Shown: one piece after another, positions 25,501 through 30,975 of the stretch
Numbering within the stretch: the stretch's first letter is position 1
How the letters are laid out: each line of letters begins with the position of its first letter
Source: UBA4717 sp045577925
GTDB taxonomy: Bacteria > Bacillota > Clostridia > Oscillospirales > CAG-272
Direction of reading: 5' to 3'
NCBI GenBank assembly: GCA_045577925.1
Contig: JAZNJH010000018.1
Coordinates: 1 to 38,258, forward strand
Length of the DNA: 38,258 bases
The notes under the pieces: model-generated
What the model was told of the DNA's origin: nothing
The model's database searches: none
The model's input: the letters and a program-made list of their open reading frames with translations, nothing else
Position numbers and translations under genes: made by a program

Positions 25501-26296
25501 CATCATCAGATGTAACAACAGTACCTGCGCTTGTAGTTTCAAGTCTCAGTACGCCGTTGCCGGAATATGTATTGTCAGACAGTGTGATGCTCTCGCCCAA
25601 AGACAAAATAATATCGGGCTTACCGCCAGTTGTCCTTGAAAAATCAGAACCACTTACGGTCAGATCAGTTGTCTTTGCTGAACCTTCCGCATACATCTTA
25701 ATAGCACGTGTACCAACAAACTCAGAGTCTGTTACGGTTGTTTCAGTGCCGTATGCCCAGAGTCCGTACTTATCATGGGATGTGCCAAATTCACATCCTG
25801 TATAAGTTGTAGGACAACCTGCTGCACATGCGCCGTTGGGAAATGTGCAGTCTGTGTAGGCAACAGAGCCGACTCTGTAAACACTGAAAGCAACGTTCAT
25901 AAAGCCTGCATCGTCTGCATATCCACCTTCAGGTTTAGAGAGTGTAAGGCCTTTGAACGTAACTGCACAGTCATTGCTTACGCCTGAAATATAGCCGCCG
26001 TTACCGTTACGTGTAATGCTGATTCCAGCATCAGAATTCATACCAACAAAGTTGATAGAATCGTATGTACCCGTAAGGTTTGCTGTTGAATCTGTATATT
26101 CAACAAGAGCGTAAATTTCAACCGTTACGTCGCCTGTCATTTCATTTGCCGATGTTATTGCAGAATCAAAATCTGCATACTCAGTTTCACCGATTTTTGC
26201 AACATAATCTGCTTCGGTTGCAAATGCAGTTAAACTGGTTGTGCTAAGTAACATTGCAAAAGAAAGTACAAGAGCTAATAATTTCTTCAAATTCAT
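16535..26296 (-). CDS. Giant secreted beta-helix adhesin-like protein (3253 residues)
   Basis: It has a signal peptide (MNLKKLLALVLSFAMLLSTTSLTAFA) followed by a very long right-handed beta-helix of parallel-helix repeats. The helix is divided into blocks that each open with a V(A/N)xxGxxxYxTLxEAxxxAxxGDTVxLLxDV module: near residues 31, 346, 1650, 1985, 2360 and 2690. GLUG-like glycine repeats (VGGVAGRNAYGDLTNITV) lie near 1480-1600. A separate C-terminal module starts near 2950 (YGTNLTLGNELDINFAF) with MLNYGAAAQTNFEYNTDDLANSTL and ends at DAAYASFH. It has no LPXTG, SLH or dockerin motif, so anchoring is unclear. A role in adhesion or glycan binding is likely for such proteins. AAAGAAGGGA lies before the ATG. 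Confidence 0.85.
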   Translation of the reverse strand: MNLKKLLALVLSFAMLLSTTSLTAFATEADYVAKIGETEYADFDSAITSANEMTGDVTVEIYALVEYTDSTANLTGTYDSINFVGMNSDAGISITRNGNGGYISGVSNDCAVTFKGLTLSKPEGGYADDAGFMNVAFSVYRVGSVAYTDCTFPNGACAAGCPTTYTGCEFGTSHDKYGLWAYGTETTVTDSEFVGTRAIKMYAEGSAKTTDLTVSGSDFSRTTGGKPDIILSLGESITLSDNTYSGNGVLRLETTSAGTVVTSDDVITCIDDATGNACGVLVDGKIYTTVTEAAEVAEAGDTVTLLYDTEEEVVFAEGVTVDTNDYNAPNVSVEGEDSGETETVVAQVGDVECASLAEAFAKAVDGDTVTLLADVAIDTETYTIADGISLTLNMNGKKITVTDNATGNYELFYIYGELTVIGDGTIELTSTNNREWNAMSAIFHNRGGVLTIENGTFKNLGGTDMAWVVDNSGNWYGDATTNIEGGTLTSTYTAIRNRMEQNSHGASGTAILNISGGYIDGTTSAVWAQAASVSETAPATGEINVTGGEIGLINTARSAGAECMTTISGGTVAGFKGEVGELTVTDDGEITGTVTILTADGEEANYIVDENGVYIEAPAGPVEVATFEELVAALANGGEIKLTTDITTTAAIVTSGVTSVIDLNGKTLTIGAGDNKFNDASNITIKNGNINITGVTVNGNAIICLDEYEKTLVTTLTLDNVNLTGNGYSSAYGIFYIGASSVLNVNGGTWNLTNDTFAAGGVFKADSAEATLNIDGLDLTAHNVRRVVTYANTTIDNATMTITGDADGVDAEMEHGFNRSPLTITNSTITMKDMVGRGITAECGAVTISENSTVTIANAQEATIDVRAGQTVTVDSTSTVTVDAEPTLTSGTISGNVTVKTTPTGDASIAYIKDDCVYGEATGNASESWVMKVLDAEGNVMGTTSLNNIGDIIDGDVTVTWNLLIDAASNTDSYWTMEWTTAPTADNIPASVELWIDGVAVDTGVVKLNRPDDSYPVIAAVTDDNGVIESFVCANGYTNNMRDVAASLAAAMTDDANIVLLRDITLTEKLNVSNSVALDGNGHTISAATDFSADCAVYVDGGNVTVKNATFSGFNTTHGVLRIQSATATVSGCTFTDNTATLESFAVVSYNHASGSVTGCTFTENTGKVIDLNYNNDNSDVDETLTIDNCTFTGNTCTAVGMIEGYKSELNVENSTFSGNTAGSTMIFTATNGNINGNIFSNNTYTAEKAASVMAGPWIEGQYDIAINENAFQDTAKGVWVEQFAAYPNAVTTYNLDSNYWNGGEPNYGITGEPAVTVDDYYLSYENGVLGELTNAAPAGLTGEGTATNPYLINNIDDLKWFRDDVNAGNTYTNQYVKLTADIDLTSVENWEPIGNSTNKFLGHFDGGNNTISNLKINNTNSYIGLFGYTSGGSLKNLTLNNVDIDARLGVGALVGCPFTSDIDNIKLTGKVTIDAAFYVGGVAGRNAYGDLTNITVDVTSESYVKATSTEDGTAYRTYVGGVVGFLGEGNGVVKNVTSNIKVIGDVCDIGGIAGIAHYGNTFENVTFSGTVEATEGATEVGGIAGVWHNQAGQTVTFTNVTVSEDASVKVGGADVTETQGLVGGAYNPENETADTSGSLVVDGKDVWLKVAAIGETKYATLADAIAAANSGDTITMLCDVTLEEAVTLPADIIFNGNGKTIDGTVYAYDDLTFEGYTTIAKFGAYGPTITIGEGATLETTSGRMVIGHGTTFNITGSITDAKTANVVDLTPSLVAPGVSFTGAGVNFNVKNAYVKFTAYCSSKNSNASGTYNIDVTNSIWDQTGSLVFSEPTNGMDPTFNFTVKDSVLNSTSHLVFAVTKGEIIFDNSLINKDVYRQLENRSNLTIKNGSVVYASVATSQNAINPGTTIVDNATYITTGEFSGTTVGTGSLILKNGATATVPKIGNATVTLGAGCTLTCNTADIDISTDAGYEVKYENGVYTAVKGNVAKIGDDEYATLEEAFKAATSGCTIEILSDVVFEGNWDDRNTGSKFTVPVTINGNNKTIKIIGSLSDPNGPFLFKFEADATVNNLIIDISEVTNAKATAISAKADITIDGCTFIGNSSSSRGVRFGEGAGANIGEVDAKITNSTFTNFSRGITDNENGGDAKSVTITGNTFNNANVYLSAFETVTFTGNTVTGGYVDIRSYTADNSLDVTATGNTLTANTETKYNYINAGGTIDAQDGFVLPASGEIAYRAYVEDTDAREAVKVDLQNVSAKTSVVVKLYDSNDNLLITTTLKAGACEADWLTTNIVLSGTPSGSWDTVISAEKLTVANVPTKVELWIDGDLLDTFEPALGNATDAAAYQLPAYLALDCVYKEAKVNDTYFLTLAEAIAAAQDGETVELLADVELDAPITIKNSIIIDGNNKTITQSDACNNNIALLYFEGAANNVLNVTVKNATFDGLKTGAAIRTLYVNMTIDNCVFQNCEHTVGQGLVRLTYGSATIKGSKFLNNNCSMGVSFNWDGAGLATDTLTIDNCEFTGNTANKTALVYYVKGIGCEIKNSEFNNNKVNCTDNGATIYLGFQDNCKVTNNLFQNNVVTESGTSTRVAGTVFAGYQATITDNVFVNNTASNGNSDTLGQVCISTYYEDGYVNLSSNYWGGNAPVYGVDYTIQHQTGAADYGMEDYYAEYTTDVNGNLELSDKKEITYVATVGTRKFTSLAEAVAAAQDGNTIVLLDDVALAETIKISDKAITLDLNGKTITGTDNNTSGNFYLFNNTGTLTVKDSVGTGKITLTAATDRDWNASSVIIATNPGGKLIVESGTIEHLGGTDMAYALDNLTNGKGTYAETVINGGTIKSTYRAVRQFLNGIEAQNILTINGGTVEGTNKSIFFHDPSTKANTGALTVSENAVIKGDVYLFVTEGSTEWPVEVSIAAAALADGSTVTSKNVPDGYEVKNDNGTWGVVTVELKEFYGTNLTLGNELDINFAFSTEHVENTGYAEIVRSYADDRADETITVQLSDCAISGSYYVIKYAGMAAKEMCDEIKVTVYDADGEQVSVTRTDSIRDYILRNVDKDNLATTSTRTVEETRTLLIDMLNYGAAAQTNFEYNTDDLANSTLTDAQKAYGTQTTPTCENTRSVTYANTDKVAYLGTQFVLESKISMRIAILTSEITGGTADISFVDHYDVEQKVTINAAECETDGSYTLFKIDEIVVADGRCDVTCVFKNADGEEVVTVVDSMESYVARNGASYPWLYEIMKFSDAAYASFH

Positions 26297-26326
26297 TGAA
26301 AAAAATCCCTTCTTTCCTTATATTTT

Positions 26327-26345
26327 GCGAAAATTCCGTTTTCGC
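26327..26345 (-). promoter_or_regulatory. Small hairpin just upstream of the adhesin ribosome binding site
   Basis: GCGAAAA / TTTTCGC pairs around a 5-nt loop 30 nt before the adhesin start codon. Together with the hairpin at 26368-26404 it suggests a structured 5' leader. No known riboswitch core was recognised. Confidence 0.35.
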
Positions 26346-26367
26346 ACCAGTCAGAGGAAATATTTAA

Positions 26368-26404
26368 CATCATTAAACCCTTCCTCGCTTTAGGCTTAAC
26401 GATG
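26368..26404 (-). promoter_or_regulatory. 13-bp hairpin in the adhesin 5' leader
   Basis: On the minus strand CATCGTTAAGCCT pairs with GGGTTTAATGATG over 13 positions, counting three G-U pairs, around an 11-nt loop (AAAGCGAGGAA). G-U compensation suggests it acts as RNA rather than as a DNA operator. A short 14-codon frame (ATG of GGTGAATGAATAC) begins just upstream, so leader-peptide control is possible. Confidence 0.35.
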
Positions 26405-26537
26405 TAGGCCCTGTATTCATTCACCCCCAAGATATGCCTTATTGTACGGATTTATTCTTGTGCGGTGTAACTTCCATTAAGTCATCCTTGAATGAAGAAT
26501 CCTGCACTATATAATCAAGCAACACCTCGTTGCATAA

Positions 26538-26807
26538 TTATCTGTTTATGATTAGCCTTATAATAAAACCAACTATCGGAATCTGATTTATGTAAAATTC
26601 CCTGAGTTCTCTTTTCCAATACAAATATTCCTCATCATCGATCGCATCTGACATTTCAATTTTAATTCTGTCTCTTTCGCTTTTGAATGGAATATATACG
26701 TTAAATATGAACACAAGAAGCAGAAAGACGCCCACTGTTACAATAATTGTTCCCATTGCTATTTCGTCTCGCAGCAAAGCGTCTATTGGATTTCTACCGG
26801 TTGCCAT
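26538..26807 (-). CDS. Small membrane protein of unknown function
   Basis: The 89-residue protein has one clear transmembrane helix (about 18-40, GTIIVTVGVFLLLVFIFNVYIPF), a charged cytoplasmic middle (KSERDRIKIEMSDAIDDEEYLYWKRELREF) and a shorter hydrophobic end (IPIVGFIIRLIINR). I recognise no family. It lies between the unknown 78-residue gene and the giant adhesin in the same direction, with a 240-nt leader before the adhesin. A membrane partner of the upstream regulator or of adhesin export is possible but unsupported. Confidence 0.55.
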   Translation of the reverse strand: MATGRNPIDALLRDEIAMGTIIVTVGVFLLLVFIFNVYIPFKSERDRIKIEMSDAIDDEEYLYWKRELREFYINQIPIVGFIIRLIINR

Positions 26808-26882
26808 AATTGTATTGTTGCTCTCTTTCTATTTTTCGGTTCTTGAATTGTGTTTTTTGTTCGTCTCAGACACTGTCTTGTT

Positions 26883-27119
26883 TCATTCAGAACGAAGAAA
26901 ACTGATCAGGCGTTCTTTTGCAACTTTATTGTCACTTGCCGGCGATTCGTCCGTAAAGAGACTCAGAAGCTCATTCCATTCTTCAATCGGTGCAAGTCCG
27001 TTCGGAACTCGTTCTTCAAGCAATTGTGCAAGCGTAAGCTTTCTTTCCTGTGTCAAATTCTTTAACTCATCGGCACATTTACATTTTGTAACAACCAGTA
27101 TAGCATCAAGTAATTCCAT
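26883..27119 (-). CDS. Unknown 78-residue protein downstream of tetR
   Basis: The protein is soluble, helical and acidic, with ADELKNLTQERKLTLAQLLEERVPNGLAPIEEWNELLSLF in the middle. No domain is recognised. AAAGGAG lies 5 nt before the ATG, and the gene begins 39 nt after the tetR stop, so it is probably in the same transcript. Two cysteines (CKC) lie near the N-terminus. Confidence 0.6.
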   Translation of the reverse strand: MELLDAILVVTKCKCADELKNLTQERKLTLAQLLEERVPNGLAPIEEWNELLSLFTDESPASDNKVAKERLISFLRSE

Positions 27120-27158
27120 AGATTCTCCTTTGCCGTCGCAGGCAACCTTTTGTTATTG

Positions 27159-27716
27159 TTATTTGTCTACAATTTTCATCGTTCTGTTATAGAGATTTTC
27201 AAGAAGCATCTGCGTCTTGTCTCTGTCATCCCAGATTGCATAATCAATTACATAAGCGATGACCGAATATATAAACGTCTCTGCCTGCAGATACGTACAA
27301 TCAAATATTGACATGAGCTTTTCCGCATACCGTTCATACCACAGTCGGAAATCCTTCGCTTTATCACGCATACGATCTCCGAATACGGGATTTGTTGTAA
27401 TCTGAATTGCAAGCCGCAGATCATACTTATACTTTTCAGCCTCATCCAGAAGAGTGTCGAAATATTTACGAATATCTTCGGTATGGTTGAACGTGTATTC
27501 CAAGAGAGCATCAACAACTCTTGAAGTTCCGAACTTTCCGGCACTTATCCATATGTCATCCTTGTTCTCAAACCAATAATACAAGCTGCTTTGTGCAAGT
27601 TTTGCCTCCCTGCACAAATCTCCTATAGATGCATTTGCCAGTCCTGTTCTCAAAAGGTAATCCCAAGTTGTTGCAATAATTGCTTTCTTTTTGTCGGACG
27701 TATAATAACTGTCCAT
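27159..27716 (-). CDS. TetR-family transcriptional regulator
   Basis: The 185-residue protein has a typical TetR N-terminal HTH: KKAIIATTWDYLLRTGLANASIGDLCREAKLAQSSLYYWFENKDDIW (about 9-56), including the usual S-L-Y-Y-W-F recognition-helix end. It is followed by a helical ligand-binding and dimer domain with several aromatic residues (FRLWYERYAEKL). Upstream are a strong promoter (27892-27920) and two 16-bp palindromes (27804-27821 and 27837-27852) between promoter and start codon, which could be its operators. It begins a possible operon with the 78- and 89-residue genes and perhaps the adhesin. The ligand is unknown. Confidence 0.85.
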   Translation of the reverse strand: MDSYYTSDKKKAIIATTWDYLLRTGLANASIGDLCREAKLAQSSLYYWFENKDDIWISAGKFGTSRVVDALLEYTFNHTEDIRKYFDTLLDEAEKYKYDLRLAIQITTNPVFGDRMRDKAKDFRLWYERYAEKLMSIFDCTYLQAETFIYSVIAYVIDYAIWDDRDKTQMLLENLYNRTMKIVDK

Positions 27717-27794
27717 TTAATTCAACCCTTTCTTTAAATTTTGTTGCCAGGTTTCTGTTGTGTAATGCTCATTACAAGAGTTTGCAAAAAAAAA

Positions 27795-27823
27795 TTGTCT
27801 GCAACATAATTGAAATTATGTGG
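27795..27823. repeat. Site A: palindrome in a 29-bp repeat
   Basis: TTGTCTGCAA is followed by CATAATTGAAATTATG and TGG. The same 29 bp occur at 28088-28116 (site C) in the same direction, but with the two central bases GA changed to TC. The core is palindromic, so it could bind TetR as a dimer or be a recombinase site. Confidence 0.6.
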
Positions 27824-27833
27824 CCAGACGATT

Positions 27834-27852
27834 CCACATAATTGAAATTATG
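27834..27852. repeat. Site B: left inverted repeat of possible switch
   Basis: CCACATAATTGAAATTATG is exactly the reverse complement of 28098-28116 (site C). B and C bound 245 bp that hold a strong promoter and a strong terminator. Site B lies between that promoter and tetR. Confidence 0.65.
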
Positions 27853-27891
27853 CGGGAAAAATTATAGCGAACCCGAAAGTTCAGCGTACAT

Positions 27892-27920
27892 AGTATAACA
27901 TTTATGGAGGCGGTTGTCAA
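27892..27920 (-). promoter_or_regulatory. Strong sigma-A promoter facing tetR
   Basis: TTGACA (27915-27920), a 17-nt spacer and TATACT (27892-27897), preceded by TG-T (extended -10), lie on the minus strand. The predicted start is near 27885, upstream of sites B and A. Confidence 0.8.
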
Positions 27921-27961
27921 TGATTTACAGCATTTTTTTCAAAATATTATTACTATATAAG

Positions 27962-28032
27962 AAAAAGGCATAACTTTAAGACCGGTTAAAACAAAAATTT
28001 AAATTACCCGGTCTTAAAGTTATGCTTTTTTT
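27962..28032. terminator. Strong bidirectional terminator inside the candidate switch
   Basis: An 18-bp perfect stem (GCATAACTTTAAGACCGG and its complement) with a 22-nt loop is flanked by A5 on the left and T7 on the right. In the present orientation it also ends transcription coming from the recombinase gene. Confidence 0.85.
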
Positions 28033-28087
28033 GGTAAAATAGTCTTTTCATAAGCTTTTCTTGTCAAATCAAATCAATAAACGCGTG

Positions 28088-28116
28088 TTGTCTGCAACAT
28101 AATTTCAATTATGTGG
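28088..28116. repeat. Site C: right inverted repeat, next to the recombinase stop
   Basis: TTGTCTGCAA followed by CATAATTTCAATTATGTGG. The 19-bp right part is the exact inverse of site B, and the whole 29 bp matches site A apart from two central bases. It lies 9 nt past the stop of the recombinase gene. Confidence 0.65.
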
Positions 28117-28124
28117 TTTTTTAT

Positions 28125-28964
28125 TTATAATCGCAAAAGTCCTAATCTTTGTATTTGTTTGCGGTGTATTTCGCACGTTTCCATAGTGTAGATGCGCGTA
28201 GTATTTATGCTCGAATGGCCGAGTATATCAGCAAGCCTTACAATGTCTTTTTGTATGCTGTAATATGTGCGTGCGAATAAATGACGTAGGTTATGCGGAA
28301 ATACTTTATCTTTTGAAACTCCCGCGCTTTCGCAAAGAGATTTCATCATTTTCCATATTGTACTTCGATCAAGCGTTTTTCCTGTTCTTGTTACAAAGAC
28401 CGGACCGCTTGTTATTTTTTGCCGTTTTGCAAATTCGGTAAGCATTTTGCAAAGGTCTCTTGGTAAAATTACAACCCTCATTTTTCCCTTGCAATTTATA
28501 TTTGCTCTGTGTGCTTTTACCGCTTCAATGGTAATCGCAGCCAGCTCCGACACCCTGATACCGCTGCTGCATATTGTTTGCATCAGATAGTATAGCCTCT
28601 CATTTTTCTTTTGTTTTGCAGCGTCAAGCAATCTTTCGTATTCTCCCTTTGTAAGTTCCTTGCTTCTCTCTGCAAAAATCTGTTTCTGAATTTTGAGCAT
28701 TTTTACTTTCAAGCCATGCCATTCGTTAAACTCAAAAAAACTGTTGAGTGAAGAAAGCACTGAGTTTACGGATGCCGGTGCATAATTTTCATTTATCAAA
28801 TGCTGTTTGTATCCGAGCACCGTAGTTTTCTCTATCTCTCTTCCGGATAGCCAATAGAAAAATGCCATTACATCACGCATGTATTTTTCAATCGTTGCCG
28901 AGGATTTTTCTTCCTCAATTAAATACTGTTTGAATTTTTGGGTTAAAAATTTCGTCATTGTCAT
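28125..28964 (-). CDS. Tyrosine site-specific recombinase
   Basis: The 279-residue protein has an N-terminal SAM-like core-binding domain (about 7-90) and a catalytic domain with all expected residues: Arg in SGIRVSEL, Lys in CKGKMRV, H-x-x-R in HNLRH, His in LGHSS and the nucleophile Tyr in TTRIYTME. Length and lack of extra domains fit XerC/D-like or DNA-invertase types rather than large phage integrases. It has its own promoter, and AAAGGAG 8 nt before the ATG. It sits beside palindromic repeats, so local inversion is the most likely job; integration or excision of a lost element is the alternative. Confidence 0.85.
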   Translation of the reverse strand: MTMTKFLTQKFKQYLIEEEKSSATIEKYMRDVMAFFYWLSGREIEKTTVLGYKQHLINENYAPASVNSVLSSLNSFFEFNEWHGLKVKMLKIQKQIFAERSKELTKGEYERLLDAAKQKKNERLYYLMQTICSSGIRVSELAAITIEAVKAHRANINCKGKMRVVILPRDLCKMLTEFAKRQKITSGPVFVTRTGKTLDRSTIWKMMKSLCESAGVSKDKVFPHNLRHLFARTYYSIQKDIVRLADILGHSSINTTRIYTMETCEIHRKQIQRLGLLRL

Positions 28965-29010
28965 ATTAACAACTCCTTTAATAATATAGTAATAATATTA
29001 TTGCATAATA

Positions 29011-29040
29011 ATTATAATAGTATTCTGTTGAAGCTGTCAA
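29011..29040 (-). promoter_or_regulatory. Promoter of the recombinase gene
   Basis: TTGACA (29035-29040) and TATAAT (29011-29016) are separated by 18 nt on the minus strand. The sequence just upstream of TTGACA (GTAAGTCA) matches that of the tetR promoter (GTAAATCA). A 15-bp inverted copy of 27944-27958 (ATATTATTACTATAT) lies in the leader at 28984-28998. Confidence 0.7.
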
Positions 29041-29290
29041 TGACTTACCTGTATTTTGTCGTCAAAAATCGATGAATAAGATTTCAAGGCACCCTATTAT
29101 TCGATTTCCCGTACGACGATAATGTAGCTCAGATTTTCCTCCGTATAAGCTCGTGAATTTTAATTGTATAATTATTATACCCTTATTTTACCGGCTTGTC
29201 GATAGTTTTTAGGCTGATTTCAGAAAATTTATAAAATCTGCCAAAGTTTTACGTGCAATAGAAAATATAGTTATACATTATCTGCAAATA
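29041..29290. other. AT-rich gene-free stretch
   Basis: I find no gene, with only very short frames on both strands. It ends at a plus-strand terminator (29294-29325), so a small plus-strand RNA is conceivable, but no convincing promoter is seen. Confidence 0.3.
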
Positions 29291-29293
29291 TTG

Positions 29294-29325
29294 AGGGCAT
29301 ACCGAAACGGTATGCCCTGTTTTTT
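29294..29325 (+). terminator. Terminator-like hairpin without a plus-strand gene
   Basis: AGGGCATACCG / CGGTATGCCCT with an AAA loop is followed by G and six T on the plus strand. On the minus strand it lies about 60 nt past the metallopeptidase stop but lacks a U-run there. Confidence 0.65.
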
Positions 29326-29383
29326 ACTTCGTTATATACTGTATTTTCCTTTAGGACTCCCGTTGATTACTGCAATTTTCATT

Positions 29384-29935
29384 TTATCTGATATTTATCT
29401 CCCTAAGTCTTTTTCTGTACGTTCTGAATTCAGGACAAACTTTTTCAAGTTCACGGTAAAAGCTTTTCGAATGGTTGGCTTCTAAAAAGTGCGTAAACTC
29501 GTGAAGTACGACGTACTCTATACACTCGATCGGCGCGAATTTTAGCGCGGTATTGAAGGTCAAAACGCCTTTCGTTATATGGCAGCTTCCCCAACGGGAC
29601 ACCATTTTACGAAACTTTATCTGCGGATACTTTATATCGCGCTTTTCATAATACGGGTATGCTTTCTTGCAAAGTCCGACTATCACTTCGCACACTTCGT
29701 CATCGTCAAAATGCTGCTTCTGCTCTGTTTTTGACCTGTTGTACTTTTCTAAAGCTTTAAGTATAAAATCAGCCTTTGACATTATGAAAGCATCAATGAA
29801 CTTTTGCGCTACCCTCTTATTTGCAGATACGTGAACAGTTCCGTCAGGCTTTATCCGCAGATTCACGTTTTTGACCTGTTTATAAGTAAACTCGTATTTT
29901 ATTAAAATTCCGTTTACAGTGATTTCTTTAAGCAT
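29384..29935 (-). CDS. YgjP-like zinc metallopeptidase (DUF45)
   Basis: The protein is 183 residues from the ATG at 29935 (MLKEITVNG), which lies 23 nt after the aldo-keto reductase stop. The frame extends to an ATG at 29986 inside the reductase gene. It carries the family landmarks: VNLRIKPDGTVHVSA at the start, then SRWGSCHITKGVLTFN, and the zinc motif HEFTH (HExxH) in EYVVLHEFTHFLEANHSKSFY, with His in NHSKSF as third ligand. This is the YgjP/WLM-related family of presumed cytoplasmic metallopeptidases. The substrate is unknown. Confidence 0.85.
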   Translation of the reverse strand: MLKEITVNGILIKYEFTYKQVKNVNLRIKPDGTVHVSANKRVAQKFIDAFIMSKADFILKALEKYNRSKTEQKQHFDDDEVCEVIVGLCKKAYPYYEKRDIKYPQIKFRKMVSRWGSCHITKGVLTFNTALKFAPIECIEYVVLHEFTHFLEANHSKSFYRELEKVCPEFRTYRKRLREINIR

Positions 29936-29957
29936 AAGATCTTCACTCTTTATCTGT

Positions 29958-30950
29958 TTAAAGAGCAATAGAGTCGATTTCATCAAGCTCTTCTTTTGTA
30001 AAGTTAAGATTTTCTGTCATTCTGAGATTTTCAAGTATCTGTTCAGGCTTTGAAGCACCGATCAGAACACTTGTTATTCCCTCTCGGCTGTATACCCATG
30101 AAAGCGCCATCTGAGCAAGAGTTTGTCCTCTGCTCTCGGCTATCTTATTAAGCTTTGCTATTTTATCGAGCATTTCGGTTGAAATAGAGCTTTCGTTTAA
30201 AAATCTGCCGTCAGTTTTTACTCTGCTGTCTTCGGGGATGCCGTTCAAGTAACGGTCGCTGAGAAGTCCCTGCGCAAGTGGGCTAAAAATAATCATTCCC
30301 TTTTTCTTTGCAATTGCGCTGTCAAGTATTCCGCTTGTTTCAATGCCTCTGTCAAAAATGGAATATCTGTTCTGGTTGATTACGAAAGGACAGTGAAGCT
30401 CATCTAAAATCTTTGCCGCTTCTTCCATTGTCTTTCCGTTATAGTTTGAGAGCCCCACGTAAAGCGCCTTACCGCTTTTTACAATGCTATCAAGAGCCCA
30501 CATTGTTTCATAAAGAGGAGTATCGGGATCCATTCTGTGATGATAGAAAATATCAACGTAGTCAAGATTCATTCTCTTAAGGCTCTGGTCAACACTTGCT
30601 GTAAGGCATTTCTTACTGCCGTAGTCACCGTACGGGCCGGGCCACATATAATAACCTGCCTTTGTGCTGATTATCATTTCGTCACGATAGCTTTTAAGGT
30701 GCTCGGCGAGGATTTTGCCGAAATTAGTCTCAGCACTTCCGGGTCCCGGACCATAGTTGTTAGCAAGGTCAAAGTGTGTAATTCCGTTATCAAAGGCAGT
30801 AAAACACATCTTGCGCATATTTGAGTAGTTGGAATTATCGCCGAAATTGTGCCATAAGCCCAAAGACACTGCGGGAAGCTTGAGTCCGCTTTCACCGCAT
30901 TTTCTGTATTCTGCGGATTCGTATCTTTTTTCGTTTGCTATGTATTTCAT
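29958..30950 (-). CDS. Aldo-keto reductase (YghZ/L-glyceraldehyde-3-phosphate reductase-like)
   Basis: The 330-residue AKR has a TIM-barrel signature. HFDLANNYGPGPGSAETNFG holds the catalytic Asp and Tyr. The Lys lies in ISTKAGYYMWPGPYGDYGSKK and the His in DIFYHHRMDPDTP. GLSNYNG and VLIGASKPEQILENL bind NADP. The GPGPGSAE loop and WPGPYG stretch are typical of the YghZ/AKR14 group, which reduces L-glyceraldehyde 3-phosphate and methylglyoxal. A detoxifying aldehyde reductase is the likely role. It lies between the MATE transporter gene and the metallopeptidase gene, all on the minus strand, with short gaps. Confidence 0.88.
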   Translation of the reverse strand: MKYIANEKRYESAEYRKCGESGLKLPAVSLGLWHNFGDNSNYSNMRKMCFTAFDNGITHFDLANNYGPGPGSAETNFGKILAEHLKSYRDEMIISTKAGYYMWPGPYGDYGSKKCLTASVDQSLKRMNLDYVDIFYHHRMDPDTPLYETMWALDSIVKSGKALYVGLSNYNGKTMEEAAKILDELHCPFVINQNRYSIFDRGIETSGILDSAIAKKKGMIIFSPLAQGLLSDRYLNGIPEDSRVKTDGRFLNESSISTEMLDKIAKLNKIAESRGQTLAQMALSWVYSREGITSVLIGASKPEQILENLRMTENLNFTKEELDEIDSIAL

Positions 30951-30975
30951 AACGTTGCTCCTTTATTTCACAATG

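Larger units (their letters stand above)
27853..28097. other. 245-bp candidate invertible segment
   Basis: The segment has a 19-bp perfect inverted repeat at its ends, a promoter facing tetR (27892-27920) and a long bidirectional terminator (27962-28032). A tyrosine recombinase gene ends 28 nt to the right. In the written orientation the promoter reads into tetR. Inverted, the terminator would lie next to tetR and the promoter would point into the end of the recombinase gene. This is the layout of phase-variable promoters, but inversion itself is not shown by one sequence. Confidence 0.5.
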
